A stretch of DNA of 64,000 nucleotides from Trileptium ribeirensis. Taxonomy: Eukaryota; Nematoda; Enoplea; Enoplida; Thoracostomopsidae. The notes under the pieces are model-generated. The model ran no database searches. It was given only the letters and a program-made list of their open reading frames with translations, and was not told where the DNA came from. Position 1 is the stretch's first letter; every line of letters begins with the position of its first letter. Made by a program: the position numbers and the translations under genes. The stretch covers positions 53,517 to 117,516 of the forward strand of contig JASANE010001774.1 in NCBI GenBank assembly GCA_030248225.1, read 5' to 3'. Below are positions 12,532-23,940 of this stretch, in pieces.

Positions 12532-13642
12532 GTAGGAAAATAAAAACCAAAATTCTTACTTTTACGCAAACAATCTTTGAATGGCAGTATTTTGAGTTGT
12601 TTTTTTATTGTGTCTGCTCGCCAGTAAAAGTGTAACATCCCTGCGGTAAATTTTCACGCTTTTTGCGACTCATTTCCATGATATTAGGATAAACGCGTGG
12701 GTTTTTTTTCGCTACGAAAGTAGCAAAATAAAAACCAGTCGTTGCGAAAAAAAACCACGAAAAAGGTTGCTGGGAGTAATACTTCCACGGTTTTTTTTGT
12801 TTTTTTTTTTCTATTTTTTATTCATCAGTAAATTCAAAACAACGCGTAACAAAATACAAGTTCAATATCCCGATCTAAAACTGCTGCAGTCCGTGCTTTT
12901 TGAACAAGACATATCGGGTTGCAGCTGTTTTTTCATGTTCAAATCTGTACACCAATTCATCAAATGTCTCGTCCACTTTGAACATAGTTGGGGATAATAG
13001 AAATCGATTCAACGTGACGTTCTGTACGATATCGCTGCGCTTTGGAAATCGCCAGCGTTGTATTCCAGGTTTCATTCCTTTTGTAGTCGGCGGCACAGCT
13101 TCCAAAAATTCCAACGACGCAGAATCGACGAGGCCACTGTCGTCCCGAGTGATCGATAAAATTCGACCCCAATAATACTTCGCTGGCTTAGCGAAGTACA
13201 CCGGCACAAATTTCCCAATATCCCCATCATCAACGGCTGTGGCGATTTGAGATACCCTCTGGACCGCTCCTTCGTATCGAAATTCGTCTTCAGCCGCTGC
13301 GGCACCGTCGTCGTCAGTACTTTCCTCTGATTCTGATGATGCTTGCTGACGTGGCTTACGCTTCTTCATCGGCTCCTCGTGATCTTCTGATTGTAGCTGC
13401 TGCGGCATCTGAGAAAACTTGGCCGATTTTGCAAACTTGCTCTGGCGACGTTTGGCGCTCTTTGCCTCAGCGATTTTTCCGTCTATACATAACCCAACTT
13501 ACTCGATATGAGCATAACATATGCTTTCGAGACAGTTGCATTTAACCGTGTTAATGTTTTGAACTTATACAGTCAAACTGGACCAATATGATGGTGGTTT
13601 TTATTTTGCTACTTTTTACTGTGGCTTTTATTTTCCTACCCT
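12532..13642 (-). mobile_element. TIR-bounded DNA element (~1.1 kb) of unassigned superfamily
   Basis: The left end reads GTAGGAAAATAAAAACC from 12532. The right end reads GGCTTTTATTTTCCTAC up to 13639, its inverted copy with one mismatch. A related motif, GTAGCAAAATAAAAACC, recurs just inside both ends (near 12719, and inverted at 13594-13610). The 7-mer GAGTATA flanks the pair (12525-12531 and 13643-13649) and may be a target duplication, although three extra bases (CCT) sit before the right copy. The element carries the antisense ORF at 12875-13408. No transposase is visible, so it is probably non-autonomous. Confidence 0.55.
12875..13408 (-). CDS. Antisense ORF inside the TIR element, unknown protein
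   Basis: The ORF is 177 codons from ATG 13408. The same frame is open upstream without another Met to about 13499, adding a Lys/Ala-rich stretch, and a possible acceptor (TATGTATAG) lies there, so the true protein may start in an upstream exon. The N-terminal third is Lys/Arg-rich (KKRKPRQ), then strongly acidic (residues ~24-43, SSESEESTDDD). The remainder looks globular, with GKFVPVYFAKPAKYYWGRI and later a W-R-F-P-K-R-S-D-I segment. That spacing recalls the small barrel-like tail domains (pattern 'W-x-W/F-P-x-x-x-D-I') seen at the ends of some invertebrate transposon-related proteins. This is an inference from memory of the pattern, not a search. It could be cargo or an accessory protein of the element, or a captured host exon. 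Confidence 0.5.
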   Translation of the reverse strand: MPQQLQSEDHEEPMKKRKPRQQASSESEESTDDDGAAAAEDEFRYEGAVQRVSQIATAVDDGDIGKFVPVYFAKPAKYYWGRILSITRDDSGLVDSASLEFLEAVPPTTKGMKPGIQRWRFPKRSDIVQNVTLNRFLLSPTMFKVDETFDELVYRFEHEKTAATRYVLFKKHGLQQF

Positions 13643-14403
13643 GAGTATATGTTAGCCAAAGAATGTCAGCTCGATGTATGTTATAGTTATTTAACACATT
13701 CAAAAGTCTGCGGGGTATGTTCAACTCGGGTTCAGAGTATGGATAATTTAGAGTTACTTAGCTGTAAGCTTTGCTAATATAAGCGGCGTCAAGCACTAGC
13801 CGTTGCGTTTGTAAACTTTGTAAATCAGTCTACATTGAAGTAAAGTAACATATGTGCAATGCAGCCAGAAAATGAGTTCTTGGCAATGAACTGTTTTTAT
13901 TGAAACTGTGCGAGCAGTATAACAGCTTAACTCATTTATTGCATTCTGATCGGAAAGTTATCATCATTATCATCTAGCTGACGGGCACTGGTTACCCAAC
14001 GCTAGCCTATGCCTCTGATCACTGACTAGAAAACTATAGTATCCCTTCCGTTGTTTTCTCTTAGAACAGTATAAACCAATAACTTTAAGTTTCCTGAAAA
14101 TAACTTGTAACAAACGTATGTGTAGTGAAGGGAGCTAAAACTAAAGCATTTAGTCTACGCTCCACACAAGCACGGTGAATATGATACAGTTTAAGCAAGG
14201 CTGCATAGTGGAAGACATTTTTGCTCTCGGGATCCAAAAATCAACATATTGATCGACAAATAAACATTATTAGCTTCCTCAGTTTCTTCAGTGTTCCAGA
14301 AAAGCAATAATGCCATCGTAATACATTAAGCTTAACGTAAAAGTTATTTTTAATACATTATAAATTCACTGTGCCTTCATTTCTCCCTTCATCTGTTTTA
14401 CTC

Positions 14404-14490
14404 TATATAAGTTTCGAAGACCAGGTTCCGGATCCGGTTTAAATGGACGGTTCCGGCTACTGGCTCCGGTTATTTCCTGGTCCCCTTGAG
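14404..14490 (-). repeat. CCGGAA-rich dispersed repeat, copy 3 (partial)
   Basis: It contains TTTCGAAGACCAGGTTCCGG, also found inverted in copy 1, followed by GGTTTAAATGGACGGTTCCGG-like sequence. It is a fragment of the same family. Confidence 0.6.
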
Positions 14491-15574
14491 GTTGCTACAG
14501 TGGCTGCGACCGTCTTGGCAAATGATTTAAACTTATAATAAAAACCAGAAGTAGCTTAAACGGAAAAATCAGAGTGAGTTGCGTTGAAAAGACACCAGAA
14601 AACCGAATGTTGAGTATTTGTTTTCCCATATATAGGTCAATATATATATATGTTTATTTCTTTATTTATGGGGCAATATCTTAGCGCTGTTAAGAATGAA
14701 GCACTAGTGAAATGTAATCAATATGAACGTTCCCTCACATCGTATTTATATAAATAATAGCTATATTTATCGACGGGTTTATGTGTTTGTTTATGCTGGA
14801 AATGGTTCAAATGGTCGTCGGTGTGTCCAAATGGTACCTAAGGGCGATTCTAAGTGGGCTTAGTTGATTTTTGGAAGTTTTCATGACCGGGGCATTGCTC
14901 GATTTATAAAGTTTAGGAAATTTACCACTTTTGGGGGGTATAAATATCCAATAACCGAGAACAGTGCCGTTTTATTGCCTCGATTTGGGTGGCGATGGAT
15001 TTTATGGTTTTGTGGTTTTTTTGCGTTTGTTTTGAATTCTTTCTAATTTTATTCGTTTTTTTTTGCGATTTTCTTTCAGATATGTAATCAAATGATAAAC
15101 ATATCTCATGTGGTTTATTTAGTGATGATGTGACTGCTAATTATCGTGGGGAGTGTGAGACCAAAAATATTGGATATATATTAGTTTTGTGTTGCTAAAA
15201 TACCGTTTTGTTTTCGTATATATTGTTCCGTTTTGGTTTCGTCTAATTCGGACGTTTTAACATAAGTTTAATTGGAACTGAATTGAGCTAAGTCGATAGG
15301 TGCGAAAATTATTGTATGTTCAAATTCGGTTATTTTCGCACTGCGAGGTTAAAAGAAAAGCCTGTTTGTGTTTTGCGATGCTAAAATGCCGTTTTGTTTT
15401 TCGTATATATTGTTCCGTTTTGGTTACGTCTAATTCGTACGTTGGGCATAGGTGTATTCCGCATTGTATTGACGAGCCGAGACGATAGGTGCCAAAATTA
15501 TCACTGTATGTTAAAACTCGGCAATCATATATTTATATATTATATACTATTACTATAATGTTTTGTGTATGTAT

Positions 15575-15630
15575 ATTATATATATATATATATTAACATA
15601 TATTCGTAATTTTATATATATATATACATC
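15575..15630. repeat. AT microsatellite pair
   Basis: Two TATATA-rich runs separated by a short spacer. Confidence 0.7.
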
Positions 15631-15814
15631 GGCATCAGTATTACTACATTCTACGACTGAGATGGGCAAAAATACCAGGAGTCGCTGAATTTCACCTTAC
15701 TTTGGTCGGAGATAAAAACTTTTGGTAACAAAATCAAAAATTTAAGGGGCCAAACGTTCGAGGATGGCCGTGGCCAATATGGGTTAGTCCCACTTCCCCT
15801 ATAGTGGAAACCCG

Positions 15815-15872
15815 GGACTAAGCTTAGTCGTAGCCGTAGACCTAGGTACAGACTTAGCCTTAGGCTTAGACG
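15815..15872. repeat. Degenerate CTTAG/TTAGGC-like hexamers
   Basis: The stretch reads ...GACTTAGCCTTAGGCTTAGAC..., three successive hexamers one base from TTAGGC, preceded by further CTTAG/CTAAG words. Similar degenerate runs occur near 1.09 kb, 22.99 kb and 23.85 kb. It is not a telomere. It may be an old interstitial array or a repeat that happens to carry the word. Confidence 0.4.
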
Positions 15873-17149
15873 GACGAAATATATACGTATACGATTGTTT
15901 CTGATGGCGAAAAGACTCGGAAAATGGAAACGGTTCAGAAAATAGGTTTATATTTAGGACAACAATATTTTTCCGTTTTTTTGTTACCAATTGTCCATCC
16001 ATGCTGCCGTATGTATAACTTTATGTGCCATTCGAAATGCGTTAACCAACTGAGCCGAATTGGTTCATGGAATGATGAGTTACACCGCGACTTAGACATA
16101 GGCTCTGTGTTTAAGCACTTGATTGTTGGTAATGCCTTGTTAATGCATGAACCGACTTATTTGTTTAACTTGAGTATCGTTGAACTCTTCTCTTCATGCA
16201 ATTCGATAGATGTATAAAATCTTAAATGTGGGTTTTTTCGAAAATTTTGGGTACCAAGGAAGGTTTATTGGTAAATCAGAAATTTCGAAAATGAATAAAA
16301 ATTTCATTATAATTACTGCGCCAACGGACATCTTCTGAACAGCCTTTTCGAGTCTGAGTCTAATGATACCAAAAATGTTGTCATGTGTTCAGACTTGCCG
16401 AATTTTGGAGTGGGGATTGACCGAAACGATTCTAAAATACTACTGACTGACATTATTACCGTTACGTGATGGCTAAAGTACCAAACACTGATCTCAATGA
16501 CGATCATGTGTTAACAGGTGAGAATTTTGAGCCGCAGCACAGTCTAGTCGGTCCGGTTACAAACGGATCGAAACGTGATGTAACCACGGGCCCGGCTTAC
16601 GCCAATCGTTTTCTGATCCATTCCGGGGATGACCCTGCCCGGTCCGTTTCGAAAAATTATAGGCTCAAACTACGAAATGCACGTGTGCATGTAATGTATG
16701 TGCTACCCTGTATGCCGCAGTAATAGCACTTATAACACCTAAGTATTATAGCTGTTACTTTTATCAAAAATAGGTCGATGTTGCTATGATATTGAACAAG
16801 AATTAGCAATTGAGTATTGAAACCGGATATTCTGGGTTTTTTCTTTTTTTCTGATAGTTAAGATACGACGTTTTGAAGAGCTAAAACATATCTGTTATTT
16901 TTAGTATTTCGCTAGCAGATGCCGATTTTACGAAACAGGTCTATAAAACCATAGGTTTGTTTTTTAAAATTTGCCGTGCGGCTATTTCATCTGCCTTGTA
17001 ATTTTTTTGTGCGGTCGGTTAAATCAAACGACGGCTCTCGACACCGATTAATGGATTGTTCTTTGGAATCAAAATAGACAGTCTGATATCAAGAATTAGC
17101 CTTATTCTTACTGTTACCAGTCGGCTACAAGAATCCATGGATTCAAAAC

Positions 17150-17265
17150 ACGCGAGGACGGGGCCGACCGTGGGATTAGGGCGGCGATTGACCTTGGCAT
17201 CAAACGGGCCGGGTCGCCGAAAGAATTTAGGCCAGATCTCACCTGTATTATGTGTGACATACATT
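17150..17265. repeat. GGCCGGGC-type dispersed repeat copy
   Basis: A GC-rich insert in AT-rich intron DNA (GGGGCCGACCGTGGGATTAG, ACGGGCCGGGTCGCC, then TCTCACCTGTA). It matches the layout of the copies near 7.7, 27.1 and 49.9 kb. Confidence 0.4.
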
Positions 17266-18255
17266 CATCAATACCTACGTCAATATATGACATACAAATG
17301 ACATATATATGTTTTTGAAGAACATAGACATTTCTACGTAGTGATATAGTGACAATTTGTGGCCACAAACGCCTGACATTTTCCTTCCATCAAAATTTAC
17401 TATGCCGTTACTATAAAATGCATTGTGATTTTCTCATCATAGCGCAGTTACACTTTTTCAATTCAACTAAAATTTATATGCTAATCTTTTGGAGTTTGGA
17501 TTGTGAAAGACGTTTCGGTTAGGAAAACTGGTTTCAAATAGTTGAGAAAAAGAACTTGGCCAGAGCTAAACTTAAGAGCTTTGGCATTCTACCCGTATGC
17601 CGTGCGTGATAACTCTTTGGAAAATAATATTGGTTACCCACCATGCCGTGCCCCCCAAACGGTTTCATAATTTAGCTTACGTCCTGGGCCAAACCTCGAA
17701 GTTTAACAAATTTTCTGTTTTCCCTTCCAATGTAAATGGTGACCTTGCCACCCTCCCGCGGCAATATAAATCCTGTGCACTCCCCACGCGTTCCTATCAT
17801 TCTATGCTCGAGTTGCGTAGAAGCGGATAATTAAAATTATATTCGATTTAGCTGTTGTTACCACTTATTTCGGTATATATTTGAATTTTGAACGCCTGGA
17901 AACAGAACATAATTTTCATGAACGTGTCACTCTCAGTTAAACAGTTACATACCTTGATACTGGTAATTTACGGTATGTACGACGGCGTTATTACGGCTTT
18001 GATTTTTCGTAGAGAACACTGATATGGTATGTTTTGTAAACTAGACTGTGGATGATTAAGTTTGACTTCGGCTCCTTGATGAATGGGGCAGTCAGCTTAA
18101 AATTAATTCGCCGTTTTGTGTGACGTTCTCAGGTGATCTGTTGCTATGTGCCACGAACTTTTGGAACCAATAAACTAGCTAATAATATACAAGACCTCTT
18201 CAGGTATGGAATTCATACGAATACAAGATTTCATATTAAATAACCTTAAGATAGA

Positions 18256-18606
18256 CTAATGATTGTCGTTTGGCGTACGGTAAAGTTTTTGATATAACAA
18301 GAAGTAGTTCAATTTAATGTAAATAATTGTAACACAAGCTTTGGAAAAACACACAGTGCATAAAGTATTATGGGCTGCACGTAAGCTTATGGTGTTCAGA
18401 GCGCCACGTGTCGAAATTCTGTTATAGCCGTCCGCTGAGTATTCATCATTGCCTGAGACGCCTAAGGTGTACTTCAAAGAAGCGTCAAGAACCGACTCAA
18501 TTCCGATTCGAATGTGGGTGTTTAATTTAATTTGGGCGGTTCCCAAATGCTGATATTTTGAACGAGACCCGTGCATTAAATTCAAGTCGTCAATGTATTG
18601 ACACAT
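18256..18606 (-). CDS. Doubtful antisense ORF in intron 1
   Basis: The 116-codon frame starts at ATG 18606. The first ~85 residues have an even amino-acid mix (...GIESVLDASLKYTLG...), unlike the random frames around it. The last ~30 residues look like translated noncoding DNA. It may be a gene or transposon fragment, or chance. No family is recognised. Confidence 0.15.
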   Translation of the reverse strand: MCQYIDDLNLMHGSRSKYQHLGTAQIKLNTHIRIGIESVLDASLKYTLGVSGNDEYSADGYNRISTRGALNTISLRAAHNTLCTVCFSKACVTIIYIKLNYFLLYQKLYRTPNDNH

Positions 18607-19439
18607 TTTGAATTATTTTAGCAAAACTAAAATTTTTTTGGAAACTATTTTATTACTGAAGTAAATACATAAAAATAATTCTGCTGTAATTGATAATTCC
18701 ATAGAATTATACATATATTAGGTTGCGTGCCCGTACAACGTTCGCGGCACTCACAATTTTAAGTCTGTCCCAGTAACGACAATTTGAAAACCTTAACGCA
18801 GACAGGGTACAAGTACTTGGGGTTGACGGTTTAAGTTTTTTACTCGCTACTAACTGTATCTAGTAGGCTTGTGCGCGATTGAAATGCAATTTTCCCGTTT
18901 GTGAATGGCTTAATTATAGTACAACTGTTCCACATATGGATTCCTAACTATGCGTCGTTATTTTCAGTCGGCATGTTTGATGATTCCGGCTATCATATCC
19001 TAATGCTTTTATCAAACTTGACTGCATAATGTCGTTTTTGTTGCGTGTCCCTGTATTTTTTTAATGTTTGCAAGGTCCATTTAACAGTTGGGTCTATCAT
19101 GTAATGTATTGCAATGTGAGCGTAGAACTTACGCGCTTAAGTCTTGAACCCACAGGTAGCGAAGAACTGCTAAAAGGTACTGGTTACCCGTAACACAGAG
19201 GTGTTCGCGATTAGGCCAAGTATGGGCTGAAATTTTGTGCTACGGGTAGCATGTAAACCCGCTGGTAGAGGCTATCCTCAACGTGTACAACCCTCCATGC
19301 TTAGTAGTGAGCACTATTATTGTAAAACGACTAGAGGGCTCCGTTTAGTGAGTGCTGTCTAGAAGACATAGTGCACCCATTTAATGAGCAATGGTCTGAA
19401 AACACCACGGTTATCTTGAGCAAGCGCTTTCCAAATTAC

Positions 19440-20400
19440 TAGCTTATTTCCTTATAGTTGGCGCTTCAGGGTTTCCTTTATTGGTCAGTTACGCTGACAT
19501 CTAATCAAAACGTGTAAATTGTACCCGTATTGGGCGCTGTTTAGCAGAGTGGATGGGGCATTGCATATCTAAAAGGCTTTTTAGTTGGGTATCTGTTCGA
19601 AAAGCTAAGCTATATGTTGGCTAAGTGCTGTAGCAAATATTATGGGTTGGGGGTCTGGTAAATTTTATAATGTCCTGAGTGGCTCGTTGGGCGCTAGCGA
19701 TATGGGCGACGAAAGTAGGTCACCTTCTCTGGCATTGCCTCTTTGGAGAAACCCACTAATACAGAATTATTATGTGACTAAATGTAAGAGAATGGTTTAA
19801 ATTCAATAATGATGAGCTTCCGATGTAGGTTTTTATTTGCGGTGTTCGCGGGCTCGAAAAAATTCTCAGGTACTGGCTTAGTTGTGGTCGTGGACAAGCC
19901 TCAAATTTTGGATCCCTGAAAACTTGGCGGTTTTCTCCGGCACTCGTCGCAGAAATTACTAGAATTCATTTACTGGTTTCTTTATTGAGCAGTGTGTGCT
20001 GTCATGGAAATGACTAAATTGTTCTCTTTATTGGGCGCTGTTTAAAAGACTGGATGGTTCATCTACTGTATTGGGCGCTATCTAGAAAGCTGAATTAACT
20101 AATCTATTTGGTGCTTCGATGCTGGTGGAATTGATGATTGGGTTGCTCAACTTCACAATGTCCTTAAGTTGTAAAGCTTCGGTATAGGGTGGGTTATGGG
20201 TAGAAAGGGAGGTGGGCGACGAAAGGCGGTCACGTTCTCTGTGTCGTGTAGCCTGGGCAGTGAAAGTCGCTGACAAAAAATTCACTATCATAAAACTAAA
20301 TGCACTAGAATGGTTTAAAGTCAATTATGATGAATTGTAAAGCGATCGGTGTAGATTTACAACTTTACCTAAAAATTCTCTGAACCCGCCGTGACGGGCC
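19440..20400. repeat. Old direct duplication, ~510-bp offset
   Basis: Several blocks recur at a constant offset: GGGCGACGAAAG...GGTCAC near 19703 and 20214, ATGGTTTAAA.TCAAT.ATGATGA near 19793 and 20312, and TATTGGGCGCTGTTTA near 19528 and 20029. The copies are strongly diverged. No coding potential is seen. Confidence 0.55.
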
Positions 20401-20448
20401 TAGTGGCGGTAGACAGGCGCTTTAATTTTCGCGGGTTCAGCAATTTTT
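20371..20448. repeat. Inverted repeat with CTGAACCCGC arms
   Basis: The arms CTGAACCCGC (20380-20389) and GCGGGTTCAG (20431-20440) are perfect complements, and outer AAAAATT / AATTTTT extend the pairing. It may be a foldback relic at the edge of the preceding duplicated block. Confidence 0.5.
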
Positions 20449-20643
20449 ATCGCACATACCTCCGTTTTAAGGCGGATGAATCGATCGAACTGTGACGAGG
20501 GGTAAGGTAGTGTCAAACTTATACTCTACAGCTGTTTGCGTTTTACGAGAAAAAATTCGAGCAGACATCGACGGAACTGCAGCTGCCTCCTGTTGAATAA
20601 TCCAGTAGGCACATAGAAAATATGTTCCTTATTATGTCTTTAG

Positions 20644-20925
20644 AGCCAAGAACCAGTAGTCCGTCATCGGCAGCGTCCCACCGCTTGACTACTACGCAAC
20701 GTGACGTAACAACGGTAGCCAGTAAACAACCACCCTTGTTGTTTGATCTCCCACCGGCAAGACCTCATAGCGCAAGTCCTTCGCATCTTTCGCCCCAGCT
20801 GCGAGTTGGACGGTTTGATTCGTACGAAGCCCGCGGCGCTCAACAACAGCAACTATCCCAGCAGTTCGAACAGTCCAAAGCCCCGAAAAAGTTGATCGTT
20901 ATTGCCGAAAGTCCGCAAACACCAG
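20644..20925 (+). CDS. Unrecognised three-exon gene, exon 2
   Basis: This 282-nt internal exon is bounded by an acceptor (ATGTCTTTAG|AG) and a consensus donor (CACCAG|GTGAGT). The two leading bases complete the split codon left by exon 1 to give Glu. The exon ends again with one base of a split codon, so both flanking introns are phase 1. The encoded ~94 residues are Ser/Pro/Gln-rich (PRTSSPSSAASHRL, a short poly-Gln-like QQQQLSQQ) and end in a hydrophobic patch KKLIVIAESPQTP. It is probably disordered, continuing the style of exon 1. The exact phase match on both sides is the main support. Confidence 0.75.
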
Positions 20926-21358
20926 GTGAGTGACGAGTGTGAAATGGTCATTATTATTACTAGTAGTCGTCGAGCAAAAGCGAGTTGTTCAAACAACCGC
21001 CACGAGGTGTTTTTAAGGCTCCTAAATTTTTACAAAAACGACTTGAACGTTGTTGCTTGAGTGAATTCTTATATTTAATCGACACATTTTACTGAGTAAT
21101 CATGATGTGTCTTGAAACAAAGAAGATTATTCATCGTCACGACTCATTTTTTAAAGTTTCGTTAATTAATAATCGAATATTTTAAAAAGTTTTCATAGCA
21201 TTCATCGTAATAAGGTTAAAAAGCTCGAATGATGTGTATATATGTAAGACCAAGGACCTGGCAAAACTTGCCGTTTCTGTTTAATTTTTTGGTTTGTTTA
21301 TTAACTAGAGTCCCCGTGCCTAGCTATGTCTTTGATTACAACTACTGATCTGTTGTAG
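20926..21358 (+). other. Intron 2 (433 bp)
   Basis: Bounded by GTGAGT and ...CTGTTGTAG. AT-rich, with nothing else recognised. Confidence 0.7.
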
Positions 21359-21780
21359 ACAACCAGGTAACAACAACTGCAACTTCACAATCGCCGCCAG
21401 TACCCGTTGGCGTTAAATTTAGACATTCAAAGCCTCGACAGAGCCCTACAATCGCTTCAGCTTCATCGAGTGCAAGCGCAACACCGCACGCATCTCCGTC
21501 GAAGAGCAAGCCAGGTACGCGGCTAAAGCCTTCGTCTGAAACCGCTCAATCTTCAATTGATCTCTCGGCTACCGCTTCTACAACAGCTCAAATCATCCAA
21601 ACTTCTTGGTCCGGAGAAACAGCTACCATTGGAGCACCAACAGCAACCACAACTGCAACGGTAGCCGATACAATGGAGAAATTTGTGATTCCACAACAGG
21701 CGAAAGAATTTGGAGCGACGCCGTTTACGTCTAAAAAGGTGAATGGTCTTCAAGATGGTTTGGCTGGATGTGCAAAATGA
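21359..21780 (+). CDS. Unrecognised three-exon gene, exon 3 (last visible)
   Basis: The acceptor GTTGTAG|AC supplies two bases that complete the exon 2 split codon to give Asp. It then encodes a Ser/Thr/Ala-rich stretch with basic clusters (KFRHSKPRQSP, SPSKSKPGTRLK). There are two possible ends: splicing at 21738 (AAAAAG|GTGAAT, phase 0), with later exons unseen, or read-through for 14 more codons to a TGA at 21778-21780. With the read-through, the protein would be about 573 residues. No polyadenylation signal close downstream decides between them. If the donor is used, the gene could extend over the repeat-rich DNA that follows. Confidence 0.7.
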
Positions 21781-22950
21781 GACGTAGTATGACACGCTGA
21801 CGATGATTTCCCGTTTAGTTGAAACGGAGCGAGCGGAGTTCCCATAAATCTGGGCTCTCCAAATTGGGGATTTGAACCACCTGGCATTACAAGTTACTCC
21901 TAGCAAAAAAGGAGTGCCCCCAGGTTCGTAACCCCTGGCAAAATTTTGGGCTCGACCGGTTCGTAACGCCTCGTTGCAATTTTTTGTTTTTAATCGTTCC
22001 GTACATAAAATTTGATCAAAACTCGTACTAAATTTCTAACTTGAAGCCAAATATTTCTTAAATTTTATCAAAATTTGTTTCAAAATTAGGTTTTTCGCTC
22101 CATTAACATTATTTTGGCTGTGTTTGTGACACGATTTTTAACTGTTTTTCTCTTGACGAAATGCCCCCTGGAAAAATCGTGCGCTCCGGGTCGAAGCCAG
22201 GGGCAGCGGTTCATGCCCCTTGGCAAAATTTTCAGCGAATGGAGAGCCCAGCAAATAGATTTGCTAGCGGCTAAAATCGTAAAAAGTTCTTTTTATCCGT
22301 CTGTAGAGATCATAATTCGTCACCGGATGAATTTATCTTCCTAATTTTTTTTATTCAGTTCCATATTTTATTCTAAATTCAGTCTATTTGTGTCCTTTCA
22401 TTAGATACTAAATCATTAAACCACGTCCCTCGGGTCAAAATAGCGCCAAATGGGTCAAGGGTCACATTTTGTGAATTTTGGCGATTTGGATCTTTATCTT
22501 TCGCGCCCTATATTTCGAGATATAGGCTTCGTAGCGATAAAATGGATACCTTCTCTCATCGAGAGCCGCAACTTTGCTGTTATGCATTTTTTGTCAGAAC
22601 TGCCGTTATCACGCTACTAGCGTAAGCTTAAAAATACCCCAAAAAGTTAAAATCTCAAAAAATTACAGAGCAGTTTTTTGTTTGGTGGAGTGAACTATGG
22701 GATTTTAGGGTTATTTAACATGTTAATCAACTTGGTTTCGTTATTTTCACCCCTATGACTGCGTTATTAACACCGCAGTATGGTGCCGTTGCGAAATTTG
22801 GTCAATTTTGGCACCAAAAATAGTCAAAATTCACCACTTTTCCAATATAGATGTATGGTGGTCAATCGAACGTGTTTATAGGTTTTCGGGGTTAAATACT
22901 ATAGAAGCAATTGTATGTGCATGGTATGCAGCAAGTAAGGCAAGTTTTAG

Positions 22951-23160
22951 GGCACTCGTGTAGACAAAGCCTGTACAGCAACAAAATATATCGTTATCTT
23001 TACTTAACGCCTAAGCCGTAGTCTAAGCTTCGCCTTTTGTATAAGGCTTACCCTAAGACTAAGTCGTGGATTTGCCCCCACCCCCCGCTCTAAGCTGTAC
23101 TTTTTTCTAAACATACATCACTCATTGTGGATTACTGCAGAGGCTTTCTACACGAGTGCC
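22951..23160. mobile_element. MITE-like inverted-repeat element, 210 bp
   Basis: The left end is GGCACTCGTGTAGA-CAAAGCCT (22951-22972). The right end is AGGCTTT-CTACACGAGTGCC (23141-23160), its inverted copy with a 2-nt gap. The interior has CTAAG-rich hexamers. No clear target-site duplication was found, so the element class is open. Confidence 0.5.
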
Positions 23161-23847
23161 AATGGTCTGTATGCGCAGAGAGATAAACACGGATTGTTTC
23201 ATCTTGCTTTGCGAGTTACTAGTGTTTGCTATAGTTCGCTAAGTTACGGACAAAAAATAAAATTGGTCTCGAAAAATTTGTCCTATTACAGTTTATTTGT
23301 ATCGTCTAATTTTTTACGATTAGTAGTGATTCACCGACACTTCGGAAAAGGTTTGTTTTCTGCGTGCAACTGCATAAGGCAGAGCAATGGATAAGCATCT
23401 GCACTTAAGATAAGTCGTTGAGCTAAACATTCATTGGTTCTAAAGTGACACTTTAGATTACCACAGTGGAAGTTGGAAACGACTGTCGTTCTTCTCACGC
23501 TAGCGAGCGAACAGTGATCAAGCAGCCAACGGTCATTTCTGGCACCCGTTGCTGTATGCCATGTTAACCGAAGTAATTAAAAATATATATCTCTAGGACT
23601 CTCAATACAATATTGGGTGATCGTAGTTATGAATGGATACATTGTTATGTGGGTAAAAATTTAAAAATAAAAAGCTTTCGCTGTCTGCACATAGTTTGCT
23701 AACTGTATCATGGTTGTTTATCTTTGTTATATTCAAATCAGCCGTATCCAGCGACGACGATTGAAATGAACCTGGTACCTAACCCCCAACGGAATTAGGG
23801 ACGTAACTTTTGGGGGCAGAAGTAAAACGTGTGCAATGCCGTTCCCG

Positions 23848-23940
23848 GTATACTAAGCTACGGCCTTTGTATGAGCCTTCACTTTTTAAGCCTAAGTCAA
23901 GCGGCTCCCGGCCCGAACCCTACCCGCCCACTAAGCTGTT
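23848..23940. repeat. Diverged copy of the CTAAG-rich interior of 22990-23098
   Basis: The order TACTAAGCT.CGGCCTTTGTAT.AGCCTT...AAGCCTAAGTC...CCCGCC.CTAAGCTGT.C parallels the interior of the 22.95-23.16 kb element with small gaps. It is therefore a second, terminus-less copy about 850 bp downstream. Confidence 0.5.

Larger units (their letters stand above)
10697..20643 (+). other. Intron 1 (~9.9 kb), repeat-laden
   Basis: The intron runs from GTAAGC to an acceptor ...GTCTTTAG. It holds TA microsatellites, two CCGGAA-rich repeats, a TIR-bounded element with an antisense ORF (12.5-13.6 kb), degenerate hexamers at 15.8 kb, a GGCCGGGC-type repeat at 17.2 kb and an old duplication at 19.4-20.4 kb. 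No further exon of the host gene was recognised inside it, though a very short one could be missed. Confidence 0.6.
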
